A stretch of DNA of 64,000 nt from JANLYC01 sp963815445 (GCA_963815445.1 CAWFGV010000011.1:186001-250000); one strand, 5' to 3'. Positions 26,936-36,401 are shown, counted from the first letter of the stretch. Notes: generated by a model not told the origin, from the sequence alone. Numbers and translations are program-made.

Positions 26936-28360
26936 TCAGATGTCGTAGTAGAGCTCGAACTCGTGAGGGTGAGGGCGCAGCGAGATCGGCAGGACCTCGT
27001 TGGTGCGCTTGTACTCGATCCAGGTCTGGATCAGGTCCGGGGTGAAGACCCCACCCTCCAGCAGGTACTCGTGGTCGGCCTCGAGCGCGTCGAGGACGGC
27101 CGTGAGCGTTGCGGGAACTGTCTCCACATCGGCGTGCTCGTCCGGCGGCAGCTCGTAGAGGTCCTTGTCGATGGGCTGCGGGGGCTCGATCTTGTTGCGG
27201 ATGCCGTCCAGGCCAGCCAGCAGCATGGCCGAGAACGCGAGGTACGGGTTCGCCGACGGGTCGGGGCAGCGGAACTCGATCCGCTTGGCCTTCGGGTTGG
27301 CACCGGTGATCGGGATACGGATGCACGCCGACCGGTTGCGCTGGCTGTAGACCAGGTTGACCGGGGCCTCGAAGCCGGGGACCAGGCGGTGGTAGGAGTT
27401 CACCGTCGGGTTGGTGAACGCCAGCAGTGACGGGGCATGGGCGAGCAGCCCACCGATGTAGTAGCGGGCCGCGTCGCTCAGACCGGCGTACCCGCTCTCG
27501 TCGTAGAACAACGGCTCGCCGTCTGCCCACAGGGACTGGTGGCAGTGCATGCCGGAGCCGTTGTCGCCGAAGATCGGCTTCGGCATGAAGGTGGCGGTCT
27601 TGCCGTTCTTCCACGCGACGTTCTTGACGATGTACTTGAACTTCATCACGTTGTCGGCGCTCACGAGCAGCTCGTCGAAGCGGAAGTTGATCTCGGCCTG
27701 GCCGGCCGTGCCCACCTCGTGGTGCTGCCGCTCGACGATGAGCCCGGACGTCTCGAGCTCCTTCGACATCTCCGCCCGCAGGTCGGCGAAGTGGTCGTAC
27801 GGCGGGACCGGGAAGTAGCCACCCTTGTACTTGACCTTGTAGCCGCGGTTGCCGCCATCCTCTTCGCGACCACTGTTCCAGGCGCCCGCCACCGAATCGA
27901 TCGAGTAGAAGCCGGTGTTCTGCTTGGTCTCGAACCGGACGTCGTCGAAGACGTAGAACTCGGCCTCCGGAGCGAAGAAGGCCGTGTCGCCGATGCCGGT
28001 GCTCTTGAGGTACGCCTGCGCCTTGCGCGCGATGTTGCGGGGGTCGCGGCTGTACGCCTCACCGGTCAGGGGGTCGTGGATGAAGAAGTTGACCACCAGC
28101 GTCTTGTCGGTCCGGAACGTGTCGAGGTATGCCGTCGTGGGGTCAGGGAACAGCGCCATGTCGGATTCGTGGATCGCCTGGAACCCTCGGATCGAGGATC
28201 CGTCGAACATGAGGCCCTCGTCGAACACTTCAGGTCCGAAGGACGACACCGGCACGGTGAAGTGCTGCATGATCCCGGGCAGGTCGCAGAAACGTACGTC
28301 GACGAACTCGACGCCCTCGTCTGCGATGTAGCTCAACAACTCGTCGCGGTCGGCGAACAT
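26936..28360 (-). CDS. glnA: Glutamine synthetase type I
   Basis: 474 residues, the normal GSI length, with GGAGGATCG before the ATG. The beta-grasp N-terminus is VEFVDVRFCDLPGIMQHF. The metal/ATP region has FAPEAEFYVFDDV and the KPIFGDNGSGMHCHQSLW signature. The GSI-beta region is APVNLVYSQRNRSACIRIP. The adenylylation-site motif is DKDLYELPPDE near residue 400, so GlnE-type covalent control is expected. It makes glutamine from glutamate, ammonia and ATP in the cytoplasm as a dodecamer. It stands alone here, with the RDD gene divergent. Confidence 0.98.
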   Translation of the reverse strand: MFADRDELLSYIADEGVEFVDVRFCDLPGIMQHFTVPVSSFGPEVFDEGLMFDGSSIRGFQAIHESDMALFPDPTTAYLDTFRTDKTLVVNFFIHDPLTGEAYSRDPRNIARKAQAYLKSTGIGDTAFFAPEAEFYVFDDVRFETKQNTGFYSIDSVAGAWNSGREEDGGNRGYKVKYKGGYFPVPPYDHFADLRAEMSKELETSGLIVERQHHEVGTAGQAEINFRFDELLVSADNVMKFKYIVKNVAWKNGKTATFMPKPIFGDNGSGMHCHQSLWADGEPLFYDESGYAGLSDAARYYIGGLLAHAPSLLAFTNPTVNSYHRLVPGFEAPVNLVYSQRNRSACIRIPITGANPKAKRIEFRCPDPSANPYLAFSAMLLAGLDGIRNKIEPPQPIDKDLYELPPDEHADVETVPATLTAVLDALEADHEYLLEGGVFTPDLIQTWIEYKRTNEVLPISLRPHPHEFELYYDI

Positions 28361-28475
28361 CGATCCTCCTCGCATCCCGATCGGCCCGGTCTGGCCGCCG
28401 GTCGTGGTGCCACCGTAAGAGGTGGCGATTTCCCTGCCGTGTCTGCTGTGTTTCGCCCGTGTTACGTTGCCGCTC

Positions 28476-28901
28476 GTGACTTCCGAGCCGGCTGAGCAGG
28501 ACTTTCCTGGGCAGCGTCGCGGCCTTGCCGAGTCGGGGTCGGGCGCGGTTGCCGGTTGGGGACGCCGGGTGTTGGCGTTGGTTCTCGACTGGGCGCTGTC
28601 CATGCTTGCGGTCGCGGCGTTCATCGGTCAAGACGTGTGGAGCGGCTACGGCGTGGCGAGATGGGCGCCGCTCGCCGTCTTCGCCGCCGAGGTGTGGATC
28701 CTGACCACCCTGCTCGGCGGGTCGGCCGGGCAGCTGATCACGGGCGTGGTCATCCGGCGTACGTCGGGAGCACGAGTCGACGCGGCCCGGGCACTGATCC
28801 GGACGGTGCTGATCTGTCTGGTCATCCCCGCCGTCATCTACAACCGCGACCAGCAGGGCCTGCAGGACCTGGCCGCCGACACGATCGCGCTGCGCCGCTG
28901 A
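28476..28901 (+). CDS. RDD-family membrane protein
   Basis: 141 residues from GTG 28476 (VTSEPAEQDF). GWGRRVLALVLDWALSMLAVAAF holds the R..D pair in the first membrane segment. LAVFAAEVWILTTLLGGSAGQLITGVVIRR follows, then AARALIRTVLICLVIPAVIYN. This is the RDD domain. It is conserved next to glnA in many actinobacteria. The last 33 nt of the gene are part of the 180-bp repeat found again at 30027. Confidence 0.88.
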   Translation: MTSEPAEQDFPGQRRGLAESGSGAVAGWGRRVLALVLDWALSMLAVAAFIGQDVWSGYGVARWAPLAVFAAEVWILTTLLGGSAGQLITGVVIRRTSGARVDAARALIRTVLICLVIPAVIYNRDQQGLQDLAADTIALRR

Positions 28902-29048
28902 CTGCCCCTGACGTTGCCTTTGGCTGACCTTGGGTGCCCTCCGTGGCCGTCCGTTTGCCTAGTTAACTAGGCAAATACCCTGTTCCCTCGGCGAATTTGC
29001 CTAGTTAAGAAGCCGCCTGGCTTGTTCACAAGGCAAACGTCTCGGCCA
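28869..29048 (+). repeat. Left copy of a 180-bp direct repeat carrying palindromes
   Basis: Aligned without gaps at a constant offset of 1158 nt to 30027-30206. The distal 113 nt differ at only 3 positions and the proximal part is more diverged. It contains the perfect 22-bp palindrome TTTGCCTAGTTAACTAGGCAAA (28954-28975). An imperfect inverted repeat at about 28996-29039 belongs to the same family as the palindromes at 45451 and 57620. It starts inside the RDD gene's 3' end. Confidence 0.85.
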
Positions 29049-29114
29049 CGTCGGCGACGAGGGCGGCTGAGGGGGAGTTGGGTGGGTGGCCGGTGGAAGG
29101 CGGCCGGTGCGGAA

Positions 29115-29682
29115 TCAGCGGACGCGCAGGACGCCGAACATCCCGGACCCGTAGTGGTGCTTGAGATTGCACACCAACTCGTAACGGCCTCGGGGCAGGG
29201 TGACGGTGACCCAGCTGCTGCTGCCTGGAGCGATGCCCTCACCGCCCGCCGTGCCGCAGGTGCGAGATGCCTCTCCGAGGCTGCCTTGCTCATCGATGCG
29301 GTTGTCCGAGCCCGCCGTTCGCCTGCCCTGTTTCTCGTGCCCGCCAAGCGGCAGCACGACGAGCTCGTGGGTGCGAGTCCCGATGTTGTGGACCCGGAAC
29401 GAAACGGTCCCCGCCGAGATGTACGCCGGAGTGGCGACCAACCGCATGTGCGCCATCGGCCGGTCTGGCACAGCCGCGCCGAACATCGTGCCATCGCCCA
29501 TCATGTTGCCCATGTCGATGAGGCTCACATCCACGATCTGCCCGGGGAGGTCGGGAACGGGACAGGCAGCCGAGGATTTGTCGAAGGGCGCCGCCGGCTG
29601 CTACGGCTACGGTCGACCCAGCCGCTAGCAGCACCGCGCTGGCGGCCCCGACCAAGAGCGTTCGGTCAGGTCGGCGTGTCAT
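29115..29682 (-). pseudogene. Secreted cupredoxin-like copper protein, one frameshift
   Basis: The signal peptide RTLLVGAASAVLLAAGSTVAVAAGGA is encoded in one frame. After a GCCGGCGGCGCCC stretch near 29590 the rest (PFDKSSAACPVPDLPGQIVDVSLIDMGNMMGDG) follows in another. The body has a plastocyanin-like core: VSFRVHNIGTRTHELVVLPL, then YELVCNLKHHYGSGMFGVLRV. The Cys, following His and Met are placed as type-1 copper ligands, with the His of THEL upstream. The start overlaps the SHOCT gene stop by 4 nt. Whether the frameshift is biological is unknown. Confidence 0.72.
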
Positions 29683-29915
29683 CGCGCGCGCAGCAGGTCT
29701 CGCTTGCGCCTGTACTCATCCTCGGTGATCTCGCCACGGGCCAACCGCTGGTCGAGCGTGCGCTCGGGGTTCGATCCGGGGGGCTCGGAGTGCCGGTCGC
29801 GCAGTGACCTGAAGACCGTTACTGCAACACCGAGGACCACCGACCAGAAGACGAACATGACGAGCGCCATACCGAACCAGTCGGCTGTGCTCCAACCGTT
29901 GTTCCAATGCGTCAT
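29679..29915 (-). CDS. Small SHOCT-domain membrane protein
   Basis: 78 residues. One membrane segment (WFGMALVMFVFWSVVLGVAVTVF) is followed by the SHOCT motif PERTLDQRLARGEITEDEYRRKRDLL. SHOCT proteins often sit beside cupredoxins or metal transporters in actinobacteria. It overlaps the cupredoxin gene (ATGA), so the two form an operon bounded by the direct repeats. Confidence 0.88.
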   Translation of the reverse strand: MTHWNNGWSTADWFGMALVMFVFWSVVLGVAVTVFRSLRDRHSEPPGSNPERTLDQRLARGEITEDEYRRKRDLLRAR

Positions 29916-30026
29916 CTCTCGATCACCCTCTCACTGCCGAGGCTAGGCGGCGGCGGCGGACAGCATCAGAGTCCTTGGTCCCGGATCGGCCCAGTGGGCA
30001 ACCACGACCGGCCGGGCGTCCATGAG

Positions 30027-30206
30027 CTGGCCGCCGACACCCATCGCCCGCAGCGGCTGACTGCCCTTGAACCAGCCTTGGCTGACGTGGGATGCCCTCC
30101 GTGGCCGTCCGTTTGCCTAGTTAACTAGGCAAATACCCTGTTCCCTCGGCGAATTTGCCTAGTGAAGAAGCCACCTGGCTTGTTTACAAGGCAAACGTCT
30201 CGGCCA
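30027..30206 (+). repeat. Right copy of the 180-bp direct repeat
   Basis: The same unit as 28869-29048, including the perfect palindrome TTTGCCTAGTTAACTAGGCAAA at 30112-30133 and a copy of the RDD gene's terminal bases (CTGGCCGCCGACAC). It ends about 20 nt before the stop of the DUF1365 gene. The region 29916-30026 between the SHOCT start and the repeat shows nothing else. Confidence 0.85.
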
Positions 30207-30226
30207 GGATGGCGAACAGGGGTCGG

Positions 30227-31142
30227 TCAGGGGGAGGGGGACTGGTCTGCGTGCGTGGGGCGTCGTATGACGGGGAGACGGCGCAGCCACAGCCAGACGC
30301 CATGCAACCGGATCAGCGCCGCCACCCGCTGCGGCATCAGCGGCTGCGTGAGCGCGACGCCGAGCAACCGTCGGGTGGTGACCGGAAGCGCCTGGCCGGT
30401 GAAGCTTCCGGTGAACACCACGCGGTCGTCCTGCCGCAGCGTCACGAAGGCGCCTACCCGGGCGCGCCCGCCAGCGCGCGGCGACGGCCGGTTCGGCTCG
30501 GCGGGCACCGTGCGTCGGCGCGAGGGCACGAAGGCGCCCACCTTCGGCGCGCCCGGCCGAACGATCGGACGCGGACGCCCGGCGTGGCTCAGCGTGCTGG
30601 GCAGCCGATCCCTCGCCGGCCGACTCAGCGTCGAGGACGAACTTGAGCTGGTAGTCGCCGAACACGCCGAAGAACGGCGAAACGTAGAACTGCTTGTCCG
30701 TGCGGGCGGTGCCGTTGGCGTCGAGGTCGAGCACGTAGCCGTGCCGCTCGCCATACGTGTTGTGCACTTCGGCCAGCACGCCCTCGAACGTGCCGTCCGC
30801 GGCGTAGCACCAGAACACGGTCAGCGGGTCGAAGACGTAGCCGAGCACGCGTGCGTTCGCGAGCATGATGACGCGGTGCGCCGTCCACGGGACCCCCTGC
30901 TCGGCGATGAACGCGCGGACGTTCGCACCCAGAGTGCCGCCTGGCCCGCCGACGTGGTCCCGCGCCTCGAACGACGCCAGCGGCCGCAGCCAACGCGGCG
31001 CCACCTGCGGATCGTCGACGTCCACCAGCCACTGGTGCGCGCGGTAGCGGAACTGGTGCTTGATCGGGTGGAAACGCGCGTGCCGGACCTCACCGCGCAC
31101 GATCGCCGGGAGCGGCAGGGAGGAGGACGGCCCGGCCGTCAC
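30227..31142 (-). pseudogene. DUF1365 protein, one frameshift
   Basis: The GTG overlaps the oxidoreductase stop by 4 nt. The conserved opening is AIVRGEVRHARFHPIKHQFRYRAHQWLVDVDD. YVFDPLTVFWCYAADG, VHNTYGERHGYVLD and KQFYVSPFFGVFGDYQLKF follow, typical of DUF1365. Near 30620 the frame changes. The C-terminus VTLRQDDRVVFTGSFTGQALPVTTRRLLG and WLWLRRLPVIRRP lies in the other frame and stops at 30227. The family accompanies FAD oxidoreductases and cyclopropane-synthase-like enzymes in unusual fatty-acid modification. Its biochemical role is not established. Confidence 0.75.
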
Positions 31143-32410
31143 CAGGTGACCCCGAACTGCTGCGCCGCCCGTACGCCCGAGCGGCAGCCGTCCTCGTGGA
31201 AGCCCCAGCCGTGGTAGGCCCCGGCGAACGCCGTCTGCTCTGTCATGAGCTCGGGCAGCCGCCCTTGCGCGGCGACCGAGTCCGGAGTGTAGACAGGGTG
31301 GGTGTAGTCCATGGTGGCGATCACGCTGGCGGGGTCGACGCGATCCGCGCCGTTGAGCGTCACGACGAGTGGGTGGTCCGCCGGCTGGTGCTGCAGCCGG
31401 TTCATCCAGTACGACACCTGCACCCGGTCGGAGTCGTCCGAACACCCGGCGAGCGTGAAGTTCCAGCTGGCCCGCTCGTCCCAGCGATCGGCCAGCACCG
31501 AGTCGTCGCGGTGCAGCTGCGTCTCGTTGTCGGAGTACCGGAACGCCGACAGCACGCTCTTCTCCTCAGCCGTCGGATCCGAGAGGAGCGCCAGGGCCTC
31601 GTCCGCATGCGTGGCCAGCACGACCCGGTCGAACGGGTGCGCGACGCCCGCGGCGTCGGTGACCCGCACTCCGTCCGTATGACGTTCGACCGCCACCGCC
31701 GGCTGACCCGCCCGGACCGAGTGCGGCGCCGCCAGCATGGAGCTCACCGCCTCGACATACGTTCGCGAGCCGCCGGCGACGACATACCACTGGGGTGCGT
31801 CGCCCAGCGCGAGGAACCCGTGATGGGACAGGAACGCGAACAGGTAGGCGGCGGGATACTGCATCGCGTCGCGGCGGCCGCTGGACCAGACGCACGAGAC
31901 GATCGGCACGGCATAGTGCCGGATGAAGTGCTCACCGAAGCCGTGCTGCTTGAGGAACTCCCCGTAGGTGATCTCCGGTGCCGTCTCGTCAGCCAGCAGT
32001 CCCAGCGCCAGCTTCTGGAAGCGACGGATGCCGAGGAGCAGCCGCCAGAACCGGGGATCGAGCACCCGCCGGCGCTGCGCGAAGATCCCGCGTGCGCCGC
32101 GACCGCCGACGAACGCCAGCCCACAGCCGGAGCAACGGATGCTCATGCTCATCTCAGTCGGCCGGATCGCCACCCCGAGCTCGTCGAACAGCCGCCTCAG
32201 GGTCGGGTAGGTGCGGTCGTTGAGCACGATGAAGCCCGAGTCGACGGTCGTCGCGCCGTCCCCGATCGGGACGTCATGGGTGTGGGCGTGCCCGCCGAGC
32301 CGCGACTCACGCTCGAACAAGGTGACCTCGTGGGTGCGCGAGAGCAGGTACGCAGCCGTGAGTCCTGAGACACCGGCCCCGATGATCGCCACCCGGGGAC
32401 GGTCAGCCAT
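31139..32410 (-). CDS. FAD-dependent oxidoreductase (amine-oxidase/desaturase-like)
   Basis: 423 residues from ATG 32410. The dinucleotide-binding start is RVAIIGAGVSGLTAAYLL, followed by FERESRLGGHAHT and DSGFIVLNDRTYP. A late FAD-binding end (FAGAYHGWGFHEDGCRSGVRAA) completes the flavin amine-oxidase-like fold. Proteins with this opening plus DUF1365 neighbours are linked to cyclopropane/methylated fatty acid pathways. A CFA-synthase-like gene lies 2.7 kb upstream at 35106. The substrate is inferred. Confidence 0.85.
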   Translation of the reverse strand: MADRPRVAIIGAGVSGLTAAYLLSRTHEVTLFERESRLGGHAHTHDVPIGDGATTVDSGFIVLNDRTYPTLRRLFDELGVAIRPTEMSMSIRCSGCGLAFVGGRGARGIFAQRRRVLDPRFWRLLLGIRRFQKLALGLLADETAPEITYGEFLKQHGFGEHFIRHYAVPIVSCVWSSGRRDAMQYPAAYLFAFLSHHGFLALGDAPQWYVVAGGSRTYVEAVSSMLAAPHSVRAGQPAVAVERHTDGVRVTDAAGVAHPFDRVVLATHADEALALLSDPTAEEKSVLSAFRYSDNETQLHRDDSVLADRWDERASWNFTLAGCSDDSDRVQVSYWMNRLQHQPADHPLVVTLNGADRVDPASVIATMDYTHPVYTPDSVAAQGRLPELMTEQTAFAGAYHGWGFHEDGCRSGVRAAQQFGVTW

Positions 32411-32524
32411 GGTCAACGGTCGCGATCAGCGCACGCCCGGAGAAGGGCAGAGGAGTGGTCACACCCATGATTCGTCACGGTGAGGAAGTCGGATGCCTGC
32501 CGTCACCATGCGACCAGGTCGTGG

Positions 32525-33223
32525 TTACCGGCCACGCATCGCTTGGCGGGCCTGCTTGGCGCTGGTGGGCACCGGTCCCCGCGGGATCGGCATCTGCGGA
32601 CGCATGGCGTCCAGCGCCTTGAGCCGCTGCAGCGCGTCGGTGACGTCCGCCGGCGCGATGTTCTTGGGCAGCTTCATGATGTGCTTGGCGAGGCGGTTGA
32701 TCGGGACCGCGTCGTCTCCGGAGTCGCCGGAGACGATGTCGTAGATCGGGATCTCCCCGACCACCCTGGCGTGCTTCTTCTTCTCCACGCCGAGCAGGTT
32801 GCGGACTCGCTGCGGGTTGCCCTCACCGATCAAGATGACGCCGGGACGGCCGACGACCCGGTGCACGATGTCCTGGCTCTTGGTCACCGAGACCGCCGGT
32901 TGCACCTGCCAGCCGCGTCGCAGCACACCCAGTGCTGCGGCCGCAGCACCTGGTTGGCCTTCCATCTGCGCGTACGCCGCCTTCTCGGCACGGCGGCCGA
33001 ACACGACCATCCAGGCGAGCGCTCCGGACGGGATCCCCACGATCACGCCGGCGAGCGGGTGGATCAGCACCCAGAAGATGGCCCCGACGATCAAACCGAC
33101 CCCGAGGAACCAGGCCAGGCACACGATGCCGACGCGCTTGTCCCGCTCGCGGGTGAGCTTGTAGGCCTGGATCAGCTTGCTCAGCGCTCGCTGCTTCTTT
33201 TCGCCCTTGTCCTTGCGTGCCAT
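32525..33223 (-). CDS. DUF4191 membrane protein
   Basis: 232 residues. A basic N-terminus (MARKDKGEKKQRALSKLIQAYKLTRERDKR) precedes two adjacent membrane segments (VCLAWFLGVGLIVGAIFWVLI and AGVIVGIPSGALAWMVVF). A soluble domain with VVGRPGVILIGEG and ARVVGEIPIYDIVSGD follows. The family is conserved next to lipA in actinobacteria and its function is unknown. It is 48 nt downstream of lipA in the same direction. Confidence 0.9.
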   Translation of the reverse strand: MARKDKGEKKQRALSKLIQAYKLTRERDKRVGIVCLAWFLGVGLIVGAIFWVLIHPLAGVIVGIPSGALAWMVVFGRRAEKAAYAQMEGQPGAAAAALGVLRRGWQVQPAVSVTKSQDIVHRVVGRPGVILIGEGNPQRVRNLLGVEKKKHARVVGEIPIYDIVSGDSGDDAVPINRLAKHIMKLPKNIAPADVTDALQRLKALDAMRPQMPIPRGPVPTSAKQARQAMRGR

Positions 33224-33271
33224 CTGTCGAGGTCCTCGTTCGTTGCGATCGCGATGCGGGTGATGAAGCGG

Positions 33272-34210
33272 TCAGGCGGAGACCTGCGCGTCCCGCGACT
33301 CTACTGCTTGTTGGTAGAGCCGTCCGGCGCGGTACGACGACCGCACGAGCGGCCCGCTCATGACACCGGCGAACCCGATCTCGGTCGCTTCGGTCTCCAG
33401 CTCGACGAACTCCTCGGGCTTGACCCACCGCTCGATGGGGTGGTGGCGCACCGACGGGCGCAGGTACTGGGTGATCGTGATGAGGTCGCAACCGGCCTCG
33501 TGGAGGTCGCGCAACGCCTGGGACACCTCCGCGCGTGTCTCACCCATGCCCAGGATCAGGTTGGACTTGGTGATCAGCCCGAAGTCACGGGCTTGGGTGA
33601 TCACGTCCAGCGAACGGTCGTAGCGGAACGCCGGCCGGATCCGTTTGAAGATGCGCGGCACCGTCTCCACATTGTGGGCCAGCACCTCCGGACGTGAGGA
33701 GAACACCTCGCTGAGCAGGTCGGGCACCCCGTTGAAGTCGGGGATGAGGTTCTCCACGCCGGTGTCGGGGTTGAGCTGGTGGATCTGCCGGACCGTCTCG
33801 GCATACAACCAGGCGCCGCCGTCGGACAGGTCGTCGCGGGCGACCCCGGTGATCGTGGCGTACCGCAGACCCATGGTCTGCACGCTCTCAGCGACCCGAC
33901 GCGGTTCGTCGCGGTCCAGCGCCGCGGGCTTGCCGGTGTCGATCTGGCAGAAGTCGCAGCGGCGGGTGCACTGGTCACCGCCGATCAAGAACGTGGCCTC
34001 GCGGTCCTCCCAGCACTCGAAGATGTTGGGACAGCCCGCCTCCTGACACACCGTGTGCAGACCCTCGGACTTCACCAGCGACTGGAGCTCCCTGTACTGC
34101 GGACCCATCGTCGCCCGGGTCTTGATCCAGGCCGGCTTCTTCTCGATCGGCGTCTGCGCATTACGGACTTCGAGGCGCAGCATTTTCCGACCTTCGGGGG
34201 CAATCGTCAC
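33272..34210 (-). CDS. lipA: Lipoyl synthase (radical SAM)
   Basis: 312 residues. The auxiliary [4Fe-4S] cluster motif is CQEAGCPNIFEC, the radical-SAM motif is CTRRCDFC, and the C-terminal conserved RSSYRAG supplies the serine ligand. It inserts two sulfurs into octanoyl-lipoyl domains, for example those of SucB at 38543. It lies directly downstream of lipB, giving the octanoylation and sulfur-insertion steps in order. Confidence 0.98.
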   Translation of the reverse strand: MTIAPEGRKMLRLEVRNAQTPIEKKPAWIKTRATMGPQYRELQSLVKSEGLHTVCQEAGCPNIFECWEDREATFLIGGDQCTRRCDFCQIDTGKPAALDRDEPRRVAESVQTMGLRYATITGVARDDLSDGGAWLYAETVRQIHQLNPDTGVENLIPDFNGVPDLLSEVFSSRPEVLAHNVETVPRIFKRIRPAFRYDRSLDVITQARDFGLITKSNLILGMGETRAEVSQALRDLHEAGCDLITITQYLRPSVRHHPIERWVKPEEFVELETEATEIGFAGVMSGPLVRSSYRAGRLYQQAVESRDAQVSA

Positions 34211-34247
34211 GCGCCCCAGCCTACGCGGTGGCGCGTCAGAGCCGAAG

Positions 34248-35063
34248 TCAGGCGCGAATGCCGACGGTCACGACGCGGGACCGAGACCGTAGGTGATCGG
34301 GGGGCCCGAGACACCGGCCACCGCCGCCGGCCGCGGCAGGTCGGGAGCTCCTGTCGTAAGGCCCCCAGGCCAACAGGTCGGCCAGGTGGCGCTCGACGAA
34401 CGGCAGCGCCTCGGACACCGGGACCGGCCGGCCGAGCTCGGCGCTGAGCGACGTCACACCAGCGTCGGAGATCCCACACGGCACGATCGCGTCGAAGCCG
34501 GCCATGCCGTTGTCACAGTTGAGGGCAAGGCCGTGCATCGTGACGCCGCGAGAGACGCGGACGCCGAGCGCGGCGATCTTTCGCTCGGGGCGGCCGTTGG
34601 CTCCGCTGTCGGCCGCCAGCCAGACGCCACTGCGACCCGCGACGCGGCCGGTCGGCACGCCGAGGTCGGCGCAGACCCGGATCAGCGCCTCTTCGAGCCG
34701 ACGCACGAAGTCGACGACATATACATGGGCGGGCAGCTTGGTGATCGGATAGGCCACGAGCTGGCCGGGCCCGTGCCAGGTGATCTTGCCGCCGCGGTCC
34801 ACGTCGACCACGGGGGTGCCGTCGACCGGTCGGTCCTGTGGCTCGGTGCGCTTGCCGGCGGTGTACACCGAGGGGTGCTCGAGCAGGAGAACGACGTCAC
34901 CGGTCTCGCCGGCGACTCGCTTCCCGTGGAGCCGGCGTTGCAGCTCCCACGCCTGCTCGTAGGCCATCGCTCGGTCGCCGAACCCGACGTGGTCGAAGCG
35001 CAGGGCCGACGGCAGCGCCGCCGACGGGGGCGGTAGGTCGGGCCGCTCGTCGACCGCGGTCAT
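34248..35063 (-). CDS. lipB: Octanoyl-ACP:protein octanoyltransferase
   Basis: 271 residues. VLLLEHPSVYTAGKRTEPQD, then GGKITWHGPGQLVAYPI and the catalytic Lys in ERKIAALGVRVSRGVTMHGLALN. The acyl-thioester Cys is in IVPCGISD. It transfers octanoate from ACP to lipoyl domains. The C-terminal tail after HLADLLAWG is Gly/Arg-rich and longer than usual. Confidence 0.97.
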   Translation of the reverse strand: MTAVDERPDLPPPSAALPSALRFDHVGFGDRAMAYEQAWELQRRLHGKRVAGETGDVVLLLEHPSVYTAGKRTEPQDRPVDGTPVVDVDRGGKITWHGPGQLVAYPITKLPAHVYVVDFVRRLEEALIRVCADLGVPTGRVAGRSGVWLAADSGANGRPERKIAALGVRVSRGVTMHGLALNCDNGMAGFDAIVPCGISDAGVTSLSAELGRPVPVSEALPFVERHLADLLAWGPYDRSSRPAAAGGGGRCLGPPDHLRSRSRVVTVGIRA

Positions 35064-35105
35064 CGCACGTTCACCACGTTCCCCACGGTAGCCGAGCGGC
35101 CGACG

Positions 35106-36401
35106 TCAGCGTGCCGGGCCTTCGGCCGCTCGAGCGAAGCGGATCTGTGACACGCCGAGGTAGCGGGAGGCGAACCCGGCCTCGCAGTAGGCGAGGTAGA
35201 ACTCCCAGATACGGCGGAAGTCGTCGTCGTACCCGATCGGGCTTATCGTCTCCCACTGGGCGAGGAAGGCGCGGCGCCAGCGACGCAGGGTCTCGGCGTA
35301 GTGCAGGCCGAGCTCGCGGCGGTCGGTGATCCGGAGGTCGGTGTGCTCTGCACACACGTCCTCGATCGCCTGGATCGACGGGATCAGTCCGCCGGGGAAG
35401 ATGTACTTCTGGATCCACCCGTAGGAGTTGCGAGTCTCGAGCATGCGCTCGTGGCTCATCACGATGGCCTGGATGGCCGCTTTGCCCCCTGGCGCGAGAT
35501 GCCTGTCGATCGCGGCGAAGTAGCTCGGCCAGAACTCCTCGCCGACCGCCTCGATCATCTCGATCGAGACGACGGCGTCGTACTGGCCCTCGACGTCGCG
35601 GTAGTCGCAGATCTCGATGTGGGCGCGGTCGTCCAGCCGGGCCTCCTTGATGCGCTGGTTGCCGAGCTCGGCCTGTTCGCGCGACAGCGTGATCGACGTG
35701 ACGGTGGCGCCGCGCTCGGCGGCGCGGATCGCCAGTGACCCCCAACCGCTGCCGATCTCGAGCACACGCGTGCCCGTGGTGACGCCGGCATAGTCGAGGA
35801 TGCCGTCGATCTTGCGTTGCTGGGCCGTTTCGAGGTCCTCATGCTCGAGGTCCTCGAACCAGGCAGACGAGTAGGTCATGGTCTCGTCGAGGAACTGGCG
35901 GAACAGCTCGTTCGACATGTCGTAGTGAGCCTCGATGTTCGACTTCGACCCGCTCCGGGTGTTGGCCGTGTGGTGCGGGAGCCGCCGGTCGATGACGACA
36001 CGGAGCTTGCGCACGGGAGCCGGGACCAGGTCGGCGAGCTTGAGCGCGAACGGCGTGAGCAGGTCGGCCAGGTCGGTGCCCTCGCCCGGCCGCCACTCGC
36101 CGGCGACGTAAGCCTCGCCGAACGCCATCTTGAGGTCACGCCCGAGTCTCCGGTAGAACGCTTCCGGCTTGATCACGGCGAAGACCGGGGTCCCGGGGGC
36201 GGTCGGCCCCCAGGCCGAGCCGTCAGGGAACGTGAAGCGGACGTCGACGCGGCGGGCTGCGGTCTTGACGATGGCGCGGGCGATCCGACTTGCGGCCGCG
36301 TCGTAGAACGCCGTGGCGGCGTTGCGCGCGGGGCGAGGAGGTGCGGCAACGACCGGGGACGGCGGACGGCTCGGACTGCTCGAGGTCTTCAACAAGGTCA
36401 A
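35106..36401 (-). CDS. Cyclopropane-fatty-acyl-phospholipid synthase family methyltransferase
   Basis: 431 residues. AFGEAYVAGEW is the N-terminal SCP2-like region. NIEAHYDMSNELFRQFLDETMTYSSAWF is the family signature. The SAM site is VLEIGSGWGSLAIRAAERG, then SIEMIEAVGEEFW. The C-terminus has YIFPGGLIPS and WEFYLAYCEAGF. It methylates or cyclopropanates unsaturated phospholipid acyl chains at the membrane. It may work with the FAD/DUF1365 pair downstream of the lip genes. It sits 42 nt before lipB on the same strand. Confidence 0.92.
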   Translation of the reverse strand: MTLLKTSSSPSRPPSPVVAAPPRPARNAATAFYDAAASRIARAIVKTAARRVDVRFTFPDGSAWGPTAPGTPVFAVIKPEAFYRRLGRDLKMAFGEAYVAGEWRPGEGTDLADLLTPFALKLADLVPAPVRKLRVVIDRRLPHHTANTRSGSKSNIEAHYDMSNELFRQFLDETMTYSSAWFEDLEHEDLETAQQRKIDGILDYAGVTTGTRVLEIGSGWGSLAIRAAERGATVTSITLSREQAELGNQRIKEARLDDRAHIEICDYRDVEGQYDAVVSIEMIEAVGEEFWPSYFAAIDRHLAPGGKAAIQAIVMSHERMLETRNSYGWIQKYIFPGGLIPSIQAIEDVCAEHTDLRITDRRELGLHYAETLRRWRRAFLAQWETISPIGYDDDFRRIWEFYLAYCEAGFASRYLGVSQIRFARAAEGPAR

